NCBI GenBank assembly: GCA_963693305.1
Contig: OY855904.1
Coordinates: 52,901,261 to 52,965,260 of the forward strand
Length of the DNA stretch: 64,000 nt
Direction: 5' to 3'
Source: Meandrina meandrites
Lineage: Eukaryota; Cnidaria; Anthozoa; Scleractinia; Meandrinidae
The notes below the pieces were generated by a model that was not told where the DNA came from, made no database searches, and was given only the letters and a program-made list of their open reading frames with translations. The translations under genes and the position numbers were made by a program. Numbering within the stretch: the stretch's first letter is position 1; each line of letters begins with the position of its first letter. Positions 38,001-51,529 of this stretch are shown here, piece by piece.

Positions 38001-41000
38001 GGGGCGAAACGAAAAAACACCCTGGGAATCGAATTTTGCAACTTTGGTTTCATACCACCATTTTGGGTGGGCTTTTACAGGCAGGGCATAAAGCCGGGTT
38101 GACGAAGGTCGTATAATTTTGTTCAAAACGCGTTTTTTCGACTTTCCCCATCGGGGCGAAACGAAAAAAAACCCTGGGAATCGAATTTTACAATTTCGGT
38201 TTTATACCACCATTTTGGGTGGGCTTTTCCAAGCAGCGCATAAAGCCGGGTTGACGAAGGTCGTATAATTTTGTTCAAAAGGCAATTTTTCTACTTTTTC
38301 CATCGGGGCGAAACGAAAAAACACCCTGGGAATCGAATTTTACAATTTCGGTTTCATACCACCATTTTGGGTGGGCTTTTCCAAGCAGCGCATAAAGCCG
38401 GGTTGACGAAGGTCGTATAATTTTGTTCAAAACGCGTTTTTTCGACTTTCCCCATCGGGGCGAAACGAAAAAAAACCCTGGGAATCGAATTTTAAAATTT
38501 CGGTTTCATACCACCATTTTGGGTGGGCTTTTCCAAGCAGCGCATAAAGCCGGGTTGACGAAGGTCGTATAATTTTGTTCAAAAGGCGTTTTTTCGACTT
38601 TCCTCATCGGGGCGAAACGAAAAAAAACCCTGGGAATCGAATTTTACAATTTCGGTTTTATACCACCATTTTGGGTGGGCTTTTCCAAGCAGCGCATAAA
38701 GCCGGGTTGACGAAGGTCGTATAATTTTGTTCAAAAGGCGTTTTTTCGACTTTCCTCATCGGGGCGAAACGAAAAAAAACCCTGGGTATCGAATTTTACA
38801 ATTTCGGTTTCATACCACCATTTTGGGTGGGCTTTTCCAAGCAGCGCATAAAGCCGGGTTGACGAAGGTCGTATAATTTTGTTCAAAACGCGTTTTTTCG
38901 ACTTTCCCCATCGGGGCGAAACGAAAAAACACCCTGGGAATCGAATTTTGCAACTTTGGTTTCATACCACCATTTTGGGTTGGCTTTTACAGGCAGGGCA
39001 TAAAGCCGGGTTGACGAAGGTCGTATAATTTTGTTCAAAACGCGTTTTTTCGACTTTCCCCATCGGGGCGAAACGAAAAAAAACCCTGGGAATCGAATTT
39101 TACAATTTCGGTTTTATACCACCATTTTGGGTGGGCTTTTCCAAGCAGCGCATAAAGCCGGGTTGACGAAGGTCGTATAATTTTGTTCAAAACGCGTTTT
39201 TCCGACTTTCCCCATCGGGGCGAAACGAAAAAAAACCCTGGGAATCGAATTTTACAATTTCGGTTTTATACCACCATTTTGGGTGGGCTTTTCCAAGCAG
39301 CGCATAAAGCCGGGTTGACGAAGGTCGTATAATTTTGTTCAAAACGCGTTTTTTCTACTTTTTCCATCGGGGCGAAACGAAAAAACACCCTGGGAATCGA
39401 ATTTTACAATTTCGGTTTCATACCACCATTTTGGGTGGGCTTTTCCAAGCAGCGCATCAAGCCGGGTTGACGAAGGTAGTATAATTTTGTTCAAAACGCG
39501 TTTTTTCGACTTTCCCCATCGGGGCGAAACGAAAAAACACCCTGGGAATCGAATTTTGCAACTTTGGTTTCATACCACCATTTTGGGTGGGCTTTTACAA
39601 GCAGGGCATAAAGCCGGGTTGACGAAGGTCGTATAATTTTGTTCAAAACGCGTTTTTTCGACTTTCCCGATCGGGGCGAAACGAAAAAACACCCTGGGAA
39701 TCAAATTTTACAATTTCGGTTTCATACCACCATTTTTGGTGGGGTTTTCCAAGCAGCGCATAAAGCCGGGTTGACGAAGGTCGTATAATTTTGTTCAAAA
39801 CGCGTTTTTTCCACTTTTTCCATCGGGGCGAAACGAAAAAAAACCCTGGGAATCGAATTTTACAATTTCGGTTTGATACCACCATTTTGGGTGGGCTTTT
39901 CCAAGCAGCGCATAAAGCCGGGTTGACGAAGGTCGTATAATTTTGTTCAAAACGCGTTTTTTCCACTTTTTCCATCGGGGCGAAACGAAAAAAAACCCTG
40001 GGTATCGAATTTTACAATTTCGGTTTCATACCACCATTTTGGGTGGGCTTTTCCAAGCAGCGCATAAAGCCGGGTTGACGAAGGTCGTATAATTTTGTTC
40101 AAAACGCGTTTTTTCGACTTTCCCCATCGGGGCGAAACGAAAAAACACCCTGGGAATCGAATTTTGCAACTTTGGTTTCATACCACCATTTTGGGTTGGC
40201 TTTTACAGGCAGGGCATAAAGCCGGGTTGACGAAGGTCGTATAATTTTGTTCAAAACGCGTTTTTTCGACTTTCCCCATCGGGGCGAAACGAAAAAAAAC
40301 CCTGGGAATCGAATTTTACAATTTCGGTTTTATACCACCATTTTGGGTGGGCTTTTCCAAGCAGCGCATAAAGCCGGGTTGACGAAGGTCGTATAATTTT
40401 GTTCAAAACGCGTTTTTCCGACTTTCCCCATCGGGGCGAAACGAAAAAAAACCCTGGGAATCGAATTTTACAATTTCGGTTTTATACCACCATTTTGGGT
40501 GGGCTTTTCCAAGCAGCGCATAAAGCCGGGTTGACGAAGGTCGTATAATTTTGTTCAAAACGCGTTTTTTCTACTTTTTCCATCGGGGCGAAACGAAAAA
40601 ACACCCTGGGAATCGAATTTTACAATTTCGGTTTCATACCACCATTTTGGGTGGGCTTTTCCAAGCAGCGCATCAAGCCGGGTTGACGAAGGTAGTATAA
40701 TTTTGTTCAAAACGCGTTTTTTCGACTTTCCCCATCGGGGCGAAACGAAAAAACACCCTGGGAATCGAATTTTGCAACTTTGGTTTCATACCACCATTTT
40801 GGGTGGGCTTTTACAAGCAGGGCATAAAGCCGGGTTGACGAAGGTCGTATAATTTTGTTCAAAACGCGTTTTTTCGACTTTCCCGATCGGGGCGAAACGA
40901 AAAAACACCCTGGGAATCAAATTTTACAATTTCGGTTTCATACCACCATTTTTGGTGGGGTTTTCCAAGCAGCGCATAAAGCCGGGTTGACGAAGGTCGT

Positions 41001-41468
41001 ATAATTTTGTTCAAAACGCGTTTTTTCCACTTTTTCCATCGGGGCGAAACGAAAAAAAACCCTGGGTATCGAATTTTACAATTTCGGTTTCATACCACCA
41101 TTTTGGGTGGGCTTTTCCAAGCAGCGCATAAAGCCGGGTTGACGAAGGTCGTATAATTTTGTTCAAAACGCGTTTTTTCGACTTTCCCCATCGGGGCGAA
41201 ACGAAAAAACACCCTGGGAATCGAATTTTGCAACTTTGGTTTCATACCACCATTTTGGGTGGGCTTTTACAGGCAGGGCATAAAGCCGGGTTGACGAAGG
41301 TCGTATAATTTTGTTCAAAACGCGTTTTTTCGACTTTCCCCATCGGGGCGAAACGAAAAAAAACCCTGGGAATCGAATTTTACAATTTCGGTTTTATACC
41401 ACCATTTTGGGTGGGCTTTTCCAAGCAGCGCATAAAGCCGGGTTGACGAAGGTCGTATAATTTTGTTC
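35085..41468. repeat. 3192-bp (21-monomer) tandem duplication
   Basis: Two copies, about 35085-38276 and 38277-41468. All private markers checked repeat at exactly 3192 bp: AAGGCAATTTTTCTAC (about 35090 and 38282), GGGTATCGAATTT (about 35594 and 38786), AAGGTAGTATAATT (36284 and 39476), and CCCGATCGGGGCG (36475 and 39667). The only difference noticed by eye is AAACCCGGG near 37028 versus AAAGCCGGG near 40220. Inside each copy a 1216-bp spacing of CCCGATC markers (36475 and 37690; 39667 and 40882) shows an older nested duplication. The near identity implies a recent event. Confidence 0.85.
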
Positions 41469-42234
41469 AAAAGGCGTTTTTCCGACTTTCCCCATCGGGG
41501 CGAAACGAAAAAAAACCCTGGGAATCGAATTTTACAATTTCGGTTTTATACCACCATTTTGGGTGGGCTTTTCCAAGCAGCGCATAAAGCCGTGTTGACG
41601 AAGGTCGTATAATTTTGTTCAAAACGCGTTTTTTCTACTTTTTCCATCGGGGCGAAACGAAAAAACACCCTGGGAATCGAATTTTACAATTTCGGTTTCA
41701 TACCACCATTTTGGGTGGGCTTTTCCAAGCAGCGCATAAAGCCGGGTTGACGAAGGTCGTATAATTTTGTTCAAAACGCGTTTTTTCGACTTTCCCCATC
41801 GGGGCGAAACGAAAAAACACCCTGGGAATCGAATTTTGCAACTTTGGTTTCATACCACCATTTTGGGTGGGCTTTTACAGGCAGGGCATAAAGCCGGGTT
41901 GACGAAGGTCGTATAATTTTGTTCAAAACGCGTTTTTTCGACTTTCCCCATCGGGGCGAAACGAAAAAAAACCCTGGGAATCGAATTTTACAATTTCGGT
42001 TTTATACCACCATTTTGGGTGGGCTTTTCCAAGCAGCGCATAAAGCCGGGTTGACGAAGGTCGTATAATTTTGTTCAAAACGCGTTTTTCCGACTTTCCC
42101 CATCGGGGCGAAACGAAAAAAAACCCTGGGAATCGAATTTTACAATTTCGGTTTTATACCACCATTTTGGGTGGGCTTTTCCAAGCAGCGCATAAAGCCG
42201 TGTTGACGAAGGTCGTATAATTTTGTTCAAAACG

Positions 42235-44970
42235 CGTTTTTTCTACTTTTTCCATCGGGGCGAAACGAAAAAACACCCTGGGAATCGAATTTTACAATTT
42301 CGGTTTCATACCACCATTTTGGGTGGGCTTTTCCAAGCAGCGCATCAAGCCGGGTTGACGAAGGTAGTATAATTTTGTTCAAAACGCGTTTTTTCGACTT
42401 TCCCCATCGGGGCGAAACGAAAAAACACCCTGGGAATCGAATTTTGCAACTTTGGTTTCATACCACCATTTTGGGTGGGCTTTTACAAGCAGGGCATAAA
42501 GCCGGGTTGACGAAGGTCGTATAATTTTGTTCAAAACGCGTTTTTTCGACTTTCCCGATCGGGGCGAAACGAAAAAACACCCTGGGAATCAAATTTTACA
42601 ATTTCGGTTTCATACCACCATTTTTGGTGGGGTTTTCCAAGCAGCGCATAAAGCCGGGTTGACGAAGGTCGTATAATTTTGTTCAAAACGCGTTTTTTCG
42701 ACTTTCCCCATCGGGGCGAAACGAAAAAACACCCTGGGAATCGAATTTTGCAACTTTGGTTTCATACCACCATTTTGGGTGGGCTTTTACAAGCAGGTCA
42801 TAAAGCCGGGTTGACGAAGGTCGTATAATTTTGTTCAAAACGCGTTTTTTCGACTTTCCCCAGCGGGGCGAAACGAAAAAACACCCTGGGAATCGAATTT
42901 TGCAACTTTGGTTTCATACCACCATTTTGGGTGGGCTTTTAAAAGCAGGTCATAAAGCCGGGTTGACGAAGGTCGTATAATTTTGTTCAAAACGCGTTTT
43001 TTCGACTTTCCCCAGCGGGGCGAAACGAAAAAAAACCCTGGGAATCGAATTTTACAATTTCGGTTTTATACCACCATTTTGGGTGGGCTTTTCCAAGCAG
43101 CGCATAAAGCCGGGTTGACGAAGGTCGTATAATTTTGTTCAAAACGCGTTTTTCCGACTTTCCCCATCTGGGCGAAACGAAAAAAAACCCTGGGAATCGA
43201 ATTTTACAATTTCGGTTTGATACCACCATTTTGGGTGGGCTTTTCCAAGCAGCGCATAAAGCCGGGTTGACGAAGGTCGTATAATTTTGTTCAAAACGCG
43301 TTTTTTCCACTTTTTCCATCGGGGCGAAACGAAAAAAAACCCTGGGTATCGAATTTTACAATTTCGGTTTCATACCACCATTTTGGGTGGGCTTTTCCAA
43401 GCAGCGCATAAAGCCGGGTTGACGAAGGTCGTATAATTTTGTTCAAAACGCGTTTTTTCGACTTTCCCCATCGGGACGAAACGAAAAAACACCCTGGGAA
43501 TCGAATTTTGCAACTTTGGTTTCATACCACCATTTTGGGTGGGCTTTTACAAGCAGGGCATAAAGCCGGGTTGACGAAGGTCGTATAATTTTGTTCAAAA
43601 CGCGTTTTTTCTACTTTTTCCATCGGGGCGAAACGAAAAAACACCCTGGGAATCGAATTTTACAATTTCGGTTTCATACCACCATTTTGGGTGGGCTTTT
43701 CCAAGCAGCGCATCAAGCCGGGTTGACGAAGGTAGTATAATTTTGTTCAAAACGCGTTTTTTCGACTTTCCCCATCGGGGCGAAACGAAAAAACACCCTG
43801 GGAATCGAATTTTGCAACTTTGGTTTCATACCACCATTTTGGGTGGGCTTTTACAAGCAGGGCATAAAGCCGGGTTGACGAAGGTCGTATAATTTTGTTC
43901 AAAACGCGTTTTTTCGACTTTCCCGATCGGGGCGAAACGAAAAAACACCCTGGGAATCAAATTTTACAATTTCGGTTTCATACCACCATTTTTGGTGGGG
44001 TTTTCCAAGCAGCGCATAAAGCCGGGTTGACGAAGGTCGTATAATTTTGTTCAAAACGCGTTTTTTCGACTTTCCCCATCGGGGCGAAACGAAAAAACAC
44101 CCTGGGAATCGAATTTTGCAACTTTGGTTTCATACCACCATTTTGGGTGGGCTTTTACAAGCAGGTCATAAAGCCGGGTTGACGAAGGTCGTATAATTTT
44201 GTTCAAAACGCGTTTTTTCGACTTTCCCCAGCGGGGCGAAACGAAAAAACACCCTGGGAATCGAATTTTGCAACTTTGGTTTCATACCACCATTTTGGGT
44301 GGGCTTTTAAAAGCAGGTCATAAAGCCGGGTTGACGAAGGTCGTATAATTTTGTTCAAAACGCGTTTTTTCGACTTTCCCCAGCGGGGCGAAACGAAAAA
44401 AAACCCTGGGAATCGAATTTTACAATTTCGGTTTTATACCACCATTTTGGGTGGGCTTTTCCAAGCAGCGCATAAAGCCGGGTTGACGAAGGTCGTATAA
44501 TTTTGTTCAAAACGCGTTTTTCCGACTTTCCCCATCTGGGCGAAACGAAAAAAAACCCTGGGAATCGAATTTTACAATTTCGGTTTGATACCACCATTTT
44601 GGGTGGGCTTTTCCAAGCAGCGCATAAAGCCGGGTTGACGAAGGTCGTATAATTTTGTTCAAAACGCGTTTTTTCCACTTTTTCCATCGGGGCGAAACGA
44701 AAAAAAACCCTGGGTATCGAATTTTACAATTTCGGTTTCATACCACCATTTTGGGTGGGCTTTTCCAAGCAGCGCATAAAGCCGGGTTGACGAAGGTCGT
44801 ATAATTTTGTTCAAAACGCGTTTTTTCGACTTTCCCCATCGGGACGAAACGAAAAAACACCCTGGGAATCGAATTTTGCAACTTTGGTTTCATACCACCA
44901 TTTTGGGTGGGCTTTTACAAGCAGGGCATAAAGCCGGGTTGACGAAGGTCGTATAATTTTGTTCAAAACG
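42235..44970. repeat. 1368-bp (9-monomer) tandem duplication
   Basis: Copies at about 42235-43602 and 43603-44970. Markers repeat at 1368 bp: AAGGTAGTATAATT, CCCGATCGGGG (about 42554 and 43922), CCCCAGCGGGGCG twice per copy, CCCCATCTGGGCG, GGGTATCGAATTT (43346 and 44714) and CATCGGGACG (43466 and 44834). Similarity stops at both outer edges, which sets the limits. Confidence 0.85.
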
Positions 44971-46450
44971 CGTTTTTTCGACTTTCCCCATCGGGGCGAA
45001 ACGAAAAAACACCCTGGGAATCAAATTTTACAATTTCGGTTTCATACCACCATTTTGGGTGGGCTTTTCCAAGCAGCACATAAAGCCGGGTTGACGAAGG
45101 TCGTATAATTTTGTTCAAAAGGCGTTTTTTCGACTTTCCCCATCGGGGCGAAACGAAAAAACACCCTGGGAATCGAATTTTGCAACTTCGGTTTCATACC
45201 ACCATTTTGGGTGGGCTTTTCCAAGCAGCGCATAAAGCCGGGTTGACGAAGGTCGTATAATTTTGTTCAAAACGCGTTTTTTCGACTTTCCCCATCGGGG
45301 CGAAACGAAAAAACACCCTGGGAATCAAATTTTACAATTTCGGTTTCATACCACCATTTTGGGTGGGCTTTTCCAAGCAGCACATAAAGCCGGGTTGACG
45401 AAGGTCGTATAATTTTGTTCAAAAGGCGTTTTTTCGACTTTCCCCATCGGGGCGAAACGAAAAAACACCCTGGGAATCGAATTTTGCAACTTCGGTTTCA
45501 TACCACCATTTTGGGTGGGCTTTTCCAAGCAGCGCATAAAGCCGGGTTGACGAAGGTCGTATAATTTTGTTCAAAACGCGTTTTTTCGACTTTCCCCATC
45601 GGGGCGAAACGAAAAAAAACCCTGGGAATCGAATTTTACAATTTCGATTTCATACCACCATTTTTGGTGGGCTTTTCCAAGCAGCGCATAAAGCCGGTTT
45701 GACGAAGGTCGTATAATTTTGTTCAAAACGCGTTTTTTCGACTTTCCCCATCGGAGCGAAACGAAAAAACACCCTGGGAATCGAATTTTGCAACTTTGGT
45801 TTCATACCACCATTTTGGGTGGGCTTTTACAAGCAGGGCATAAACCCGGGTTGACGAAGGTCGTATAATTTTGTTCAAAACGCGTTTTTTCGACTTTCCC
45901 CCTCGGGGCGAAACGAAAAAACACCCTGGGAATCAAATTTTACAATTTCGGTTTCATACCACTATTTTGGGTGGGCTTTTCCAAGCAGCGCATAAAGCCG
46001 GGTTGACGAAGGTTGTATAATTTTGTTCAAAACGCGTTTTTTCGACTTTCCCCATCGGGGCGAAACGAAAAAACACCCTGGGAATCGAATTTTGCAACTT
46101 TGGTTTCATACCACCATTTTGGGTGGGCTTTTCCAAGCAGCACATAAAGCCGGGTTGACGAAGGTCGTATAATTTTGTTCAAAAGGCGTTTTTTCGACTT
46201 TCCCCATCGGGGCGAAACGAAAAAACACCCTGGGAATCGAATTTTGCAACTTTGGTTTCATACCACCATTTTGGGTGGGCTTTTCCAAGCAGCACATAAA
46301 GCCGGGTTGACGAAGGTCGTATAATTTTGTTCAAAAGGCGTTTTTTCGACTTTCCCCATCGGGGCGAAACGAAAAAACACCCTGGGAATCGAATTTTGCA
46401 ACTTCGGTTTCATACCACCATTTTGGGTGGGCTTTTCCAAGCAGCGCATA
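44971..46450. repeat. 304-bp dimer repeats and related 912-bp spacing
   Basis: The AGCACATAAAG variant lies at about 45075 and 45379 (304 bp apart) with matching flanks, and again at about 46139 and 46291. A different marker, TTTCGATTTCATACCACC with CATTTTTGGTGGGC, recurs at about 45641, 46553 (912 bp) and 49899. Dimers were copied first, and larger blocks containing them moved later (inference). Confidence 0.6.
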
Positions 46451-47929
46451 AAGCCGGGTTGACGAAGGTCGGATAATTTTGTTCAAAACGCGTTTTTTCG
46501 ACTTTCCCCATCGGGGCGAAACGAAAAAAAACCCTGGGAATCGAATTTTACAATTTCGATTTCATACCACCATTTTTGGTGGGCTTTTCCAAGCAGCGCA
46601 TAAAGCCGGTTTGACGAAGGTCGTATAATTTTGTTCAAAACGCGTTTTTTCGACTTTCCCCATCGGAGCGAAACGAAAAAACACCCTGGGAATCGAATTT
46701 TGCAACTTTGGTTTCATACCACCATTTTGGGTGGGCTTTTACAAGCAGGGCATAAACCCGGGTTGACGAAGGTCGTATAATTTTGTTCAAAAGGCGTTTT
46801 TTTTAGACTTTCCCCATCGGGGCGAAACGAAAAAACACCCTGGGAATCAAATTTTACAATTTCGGTTTCATACCACTATTTTGGGTGGGCTTTTCCAAGC
46901 AGCGCATAAAGCCGGGTTGACGAAGGTCGTATAATTTTGTTCAAAACGCGTTTTTTCGACTTTCCCCATCGGGGCGAAACGAAAAAACACCCTGGGAATC
47001 GAATTTTTCAACTTTGGTTTCATACCACCATTTTGGGTGGGCTTTTCCAAGCAGCGCATAAAGCCGGGTTGACGAAGGTCGTATAATTTTGTTCAAAAGG
47101 CGTTTTTTCGACTTTCCCCATCGGGGCGAAACGAAAAAACACCCTGGGAATCGAATTTTACAATTTCGGTTTCATACCACCATTAGGGGTGGGCTTTTAA
47201 GAGCAGCGCATTAAGCCGGGTTGACGAAGGTCGTATAATTTTGTTCAAAACGCGTTTTTTCGACTTTCCCCATCGGGGCGAAACGAAAAAACACCCTGGG
47301 AATCGAATTTTACAATTTCGGTTTCATACCACCATTAGGGGTGGGCTTTTAAGAGCAGCGCATTAAGCCGGGTTGACGAAGGTCGTATAATTTTGTTCAA
47401 AACGCGTTTTTTCGACTTTCCCCATCGGGGCGAAACGAAAAAACACCCTGGGAATCGAATTTTGCAACTTTGGTTTCATACCACCATTTTGGGTGGGCTT
47501 TTCCAAGCAGCGCATAAAGCCGGGTTGACGAAGGTCGTATAATTTTGTTCAAAATGCGTTTTTTCGACTTTCCCCATCGGGGCGAAACGAAAAAACACCC
47601 TGGGAATCGAATTTTACAATTTCGGTTTCATACCACCATTAGGGGTGGGCTTTTAAGAGCAGCGCATTAAGCCGGGTTGACGAAGGTCGTATAATTTTGT
47701 TCAAAACGCGTTTTTTCGACTTTCCCCATCGGGGCGAAACGAAAAAACACCCTGGGAATCGAATTTTGCAACTTTGGTTTCATACCACCATTTTGGGTGG
47801 GCTTTTCCAAGCAGCGCATAAAGCCGGGTTGACGAAGGTCGTATAATTTTGTTCAAAACGCGTTTTTTCGACTTTCCCCATCGGGGCGAAACGAAAAAAC
47901 ACCCTGGGAATCGAATTTTGCAACTTCGG

Positions 47930-49830
47930 TTTCATACCATCATTTTGGGTGGGCTTTTCCAAGCAGCGCATAAAGCCGGGTTGACGAAGGTCGTATAATT
48001 TTGTTCAAAACGCGTTTTTTCGACTTTCCATATCGGGGCGAAACGAAAAAACACCCTGGGAATCGAATTTTGCAACTTTGGTTTCATACCACCATTTTGG
48101 GTGGGCTTTTCCAAGCAGCGCATAAAGCCGTGTTGACGAAGGTCGTATAATTATGTTCAAAACGCGTTTTTTCGACTTTCCCCATCGGCGCGAAACGAAA
48201 AAACACCCTGGGAATCGAATTTTACAATTTCGGTTTCATACCACCATTTTGGGTGGGCTTTTCCAAGCAGCGCATAAAGCCGGGTTGACGAAGGTCGTAT
48301 AATTTTGTTCAAAAGGCGTTTTTTCGACTTTCCCCATCGGGGCGAAACGAAAAAACGCCCTGGGAATCGAATTTTGCAACTTTGGTTTCATACCACCATT
48401 TTGGGTGGGCTTTTCCAAGCAGCGCATAAAGCCGGGTTGACGAAGGTCGTATAATTTTGTTCAAAACGCGTTTTTTCGACTTTCCCCATCGGGGGGAAAC
48501 GAAAAAACACCCTAGGAATCGAATTTTGCAACTTTGGTTTCATACCACCATTTTGGGTGGGCTTTTACAAGCAGCGCATAAAGCCGGGTTGACGAAGGTC
48601 GTATAATTTTGTTCAAAACGCGTTTTTTCGACTTTCCCTATCGGGGCGAAACGAAAAAACACCCTGGGAATCGAATTTTGCAACTTTGGTTTCATACCAC
48701 CATTTTGGGTGGGCTTTTCCAAGCAGCGCATAAAGCCGTGTTGACGAAGGTCGTATAATTTTGTTCAAAACGCGTTTTTTCGACTTTCCCCATCGGCGCG
48801 AAACGAAAAAACACCCTGGGAATCGAATTTTGCAACTTTGGTTTCATAACACCATTTTGGGTGGGCTTTTACAAGCAGGGCATAAAGCCGGGTTGACGAA
48901 GGTCGTATAATTTTGTTCAAAACGCGTTTTTTCGACTTTCCATATCGGGGCGAAACGAAAAAACACCCTGGGAATCGAATTTGGCAACTTTGGTTTCATA
49001 CCACCATTTTGGGTGGGCTTTTCCAAGCAGCGCATAAAGCCGTGTTGACGAAGGTCGTATAATTATGTTCAAAACGCGTTTTTTCGACTTTCCCCATCGG
49101 CGCGAAACGAAAAAACACCCTGGGAATCGAATTTTACAATTTCGGTTTCATACCACCATTTTGGGTGGGCTTTTCCAAGCAGCGCATAAAGCCGGGTTGA
49201 CGAAGGTCGTATAATTTTGTTCAAAAGGAGTTTTTTCGACTTTCCCCATCGGGGCGAAACGAAAAAACGCCCTGGGAATCGAATTTTGCAACTTTGGTTT
49301 CATACCACCATTTTGGGTGGGCTTTTCCAAGCAGCGCATAAAGCCGGGTTGACGAAGGTCGTATAATTTTGTTCAAAACGCGTTTTTTCGACTTTCCCCA
49401 TCGGGGCGAAACGAAAAAACACCCTAGGAATCGAATTTTGCAACTTTGGTTTCATACCACCATTTTGGGTGGGCTTTTACAAGCAGCGCATAAAGCCGGG
49501 TTGACGAAGGTCGTATAATTTTGTTCAAAACGCGTTTTTTCGACTTTCCCTATCGGGGCGAAACGAAAAAACACCCTGGGAATCGAATTTTGCAACTTTG
49601 GTTTCATACCACCATTTTGGGTGGGCTTTTCCAAGCAGCGCATAAAGCCGTGTTGACGAAGGTCGTATAATTTTGTTCAAAACGCGTTTTTTCGACTTTC
49701 CCCATCGGCGCGAAACGAAAAAACACCCTGGGAATCGAATTTTTCAACTTTGGTTTCATAACACCATTTTGGGTGGGCTTTTACAAGCAGGGCATAAAGC
49801 CGGGTTGACGAAGGTCGTATAATTTTGTTC
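47930..49830. repeat. 912-bp (6-monomer) block, 2 copies, partial third
   Basis: Markers repeat at 912 bp: CCATATCGGGGCG (TATC at 48031 and 48943), TAATTATGTTC (about 48150 and 49062), AAAAACGCCCTGG, and ACCCTAGGAATCG (48513 and 49425). The CCATATC and AAACGCCC markers return at about 50615 and 50938, 1672 bp (11 monomers) later, as part of a third, rearranged copy. Confidence 0.75.
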
Positions 49831-51454
49831 AAAACGCGTTTTTTCGACTTTCCCCATCGGGGCGAAACGAAAAAAAACCCTGGGAATCGAATTTTACAAT
49901 TTCGATTTCATACCACCATTTTTGGTGGGCTTTTCCAAGCAGCGCATAAAGCCGGTTTGACGAAGGTCGTATAATTTTGTTCAAAACGCGTTTTTTCGAC
50001 TTTCCCCATCGGAGCGAAACGAAAAAACACCCTGGGAATCGAATTTTGCAACTTTGGTTTCATACCACCATTTTGGGTGGGCTTTTACAAGCAGGGGATA
50101 AACCCGGGTTGACGAAGGTCGTATAATTTTGTTCAAAACGCGTTTTTTCGACTTTCCCCATCGGGGCGAAACGAAAAAACACCCTGGGAATCAAATTTTA
50201 CAATTTCGGTTTCATACCACTATTTTGGGTGGGCTTTTCCAAGCAGCGCATAAAGCCGGGTTGACGAAGGTCATATAATTTTGTTCAAAACGCGTTTTTT
50301 CGACTTTCCCCATCGGGGCGAAACGAAAAAACACCCTGGGAATCGAATTTTGCAACTTTGGTTTCATACCACCATTTTGGGTGGGCTTTTACAAGCAGCG
50401 CATAAAGCCGGGTTGACGAAGGTCGTATAATTTTGTTCAAAACGCGTTTTTTCGACTTTCCCCATCGGGGCGAAACGAAAAAACACCCTGGGAATCGAAT
50501 TTTGCAACTTCGGTTTCATACCACCATTTTGGGTGGGCTTTTCCAAGCAGCGCATAAAGCCGGGTTGACGAAGGTCGTATAATTTTGTTCAAAACGCGTT
50601 TTTTCGACTTTCCATATCGGGGCGAAACGAAAAAACACCCTGGGAATCGAATTTTGCAAGTTTGGTTTCATACCACCATTTTGGGTGGGCTTTTCCAAGC
50701 AGCGCATAAAGCCGTGTTGACGAAGGTCGTATAATTTTGTTCAAAACGCGTTTTTTCGACTTTCCCCATCGGCGCGAAACGAAAAAACACCCTGGGAATC
50801 GAATTTTACAATTTCGGTTTCATACCACCATTTTGGGTGGGCTTTTCCAAGCAGCGCATAAAGCCGGGTTGACGAAGGTCGTATAATTTTGTTCAAAAGG
50901 CGTTTTTTCGACTTTCCCCATCGGGGCGAAACGAAAAAACGCCCTGGGAATCGAATTTTGCAACTTTGGTTTCATACCACCATTTTGGGTGGGCTTTTCC
51001 AAGCAGCGCATAAAGCCGGGTTAACGAAGGTCGTATAATTTTGTTCAAAACGCGTTTTTTCGACTTTCCCCATCGGGGCGAAACGAAAAAACACCCTGGG
51101 AATCGAATTTTGCAACTTCGGTTTCACACCACCATTTTGGGTGGGCTTTTCCAAGCAGCGCATAAAGCCGGGTTGACGAAGGTCGTATAATTTTGTTCAA
51201 AACGCGTTTTTTCGACTTTCCCCATCGGGGCGAAACGAAAAAACACCCTGGGAATCGAATTTTGCAACTTCGGTTTCACACCACCATTTTGGGTGGGCTT
51301 TTCCAAGCAGCGCATAAAGCCGGGTTGACGAAGGTCGTATAATTTTGTTCAAAACGCGTTTTTTCGACTTTCCCTATCGGGCGAAACGAAAAAACACCCT
51401 GGGAATCGAATTTTGCAACTTTGGTTTCATACCACCATTTTGGGTGGGCTTTTA

Positions 51455-51457
51455 CAA
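51455..51457. other. Left 3-bp target-site duplication (CAA)
   Basis: The last three satellite bases before CACTA are CAA, matching 54594-54596 on the other side. Uninterrupted monomers contain a single CAA in TTTTACAAGCAGG. Confidence 0.7.
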
Positions 51458-51473
51458 CACTAGGAAACCAAAA

Positions 51474-51520
51474 CCCATTAAAATCTTGTGAATATTTTAA
51501 TGGGAAAATCACAAGATTTT
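51474..51520. repeat. Nested perfect inverted repeats next to the left transposon end
   Basis: AAAATCTTGTGA (51480-51491) is the exact reverse complement of TCACAAGATTTT (51509-51520). Interleaved with it, CCCATTAAAAT (51474-51484) is the exact reverse complement of ATTTTAATGGG (51494-51504). The two stems compete for the same bases. They lie 16 bp inside the terminus, where a transposase-binding region would be expected. Confidence 0.75.
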
Positions 51521-51529
51521 CATGAGTTT

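Larger units (their letters stand above)
32387..51457. repeat. 152-bp satellite tandem array, middle arm
   Basis: About 125 further monomers, same orientation, continuing the monomer that the LINE interrupts. Between about 34 and 45 kb two linked variants are common: TTTTATACCACC (in place of TTTCATACCACC) and GAAAAAAAACCCTGG (CAC changed to AAC). From 45 to 51 kb the TTTGCAACTTTGG form with CCAAGCAGCG dominates. The arm ends inside a monomer at ...GGGCTTTTACAA, where the CACTA-like element begins. Confidence 0.97.

Noticed and set aside
45042..51163. Many 63-codon minus-strand frames beginning MRCLEKPTQN
   Set aside because: They start with a real ATG but each spans 1.26 monomers and overlaps the next copy. 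There is no sign of a gene apart from the repeat.
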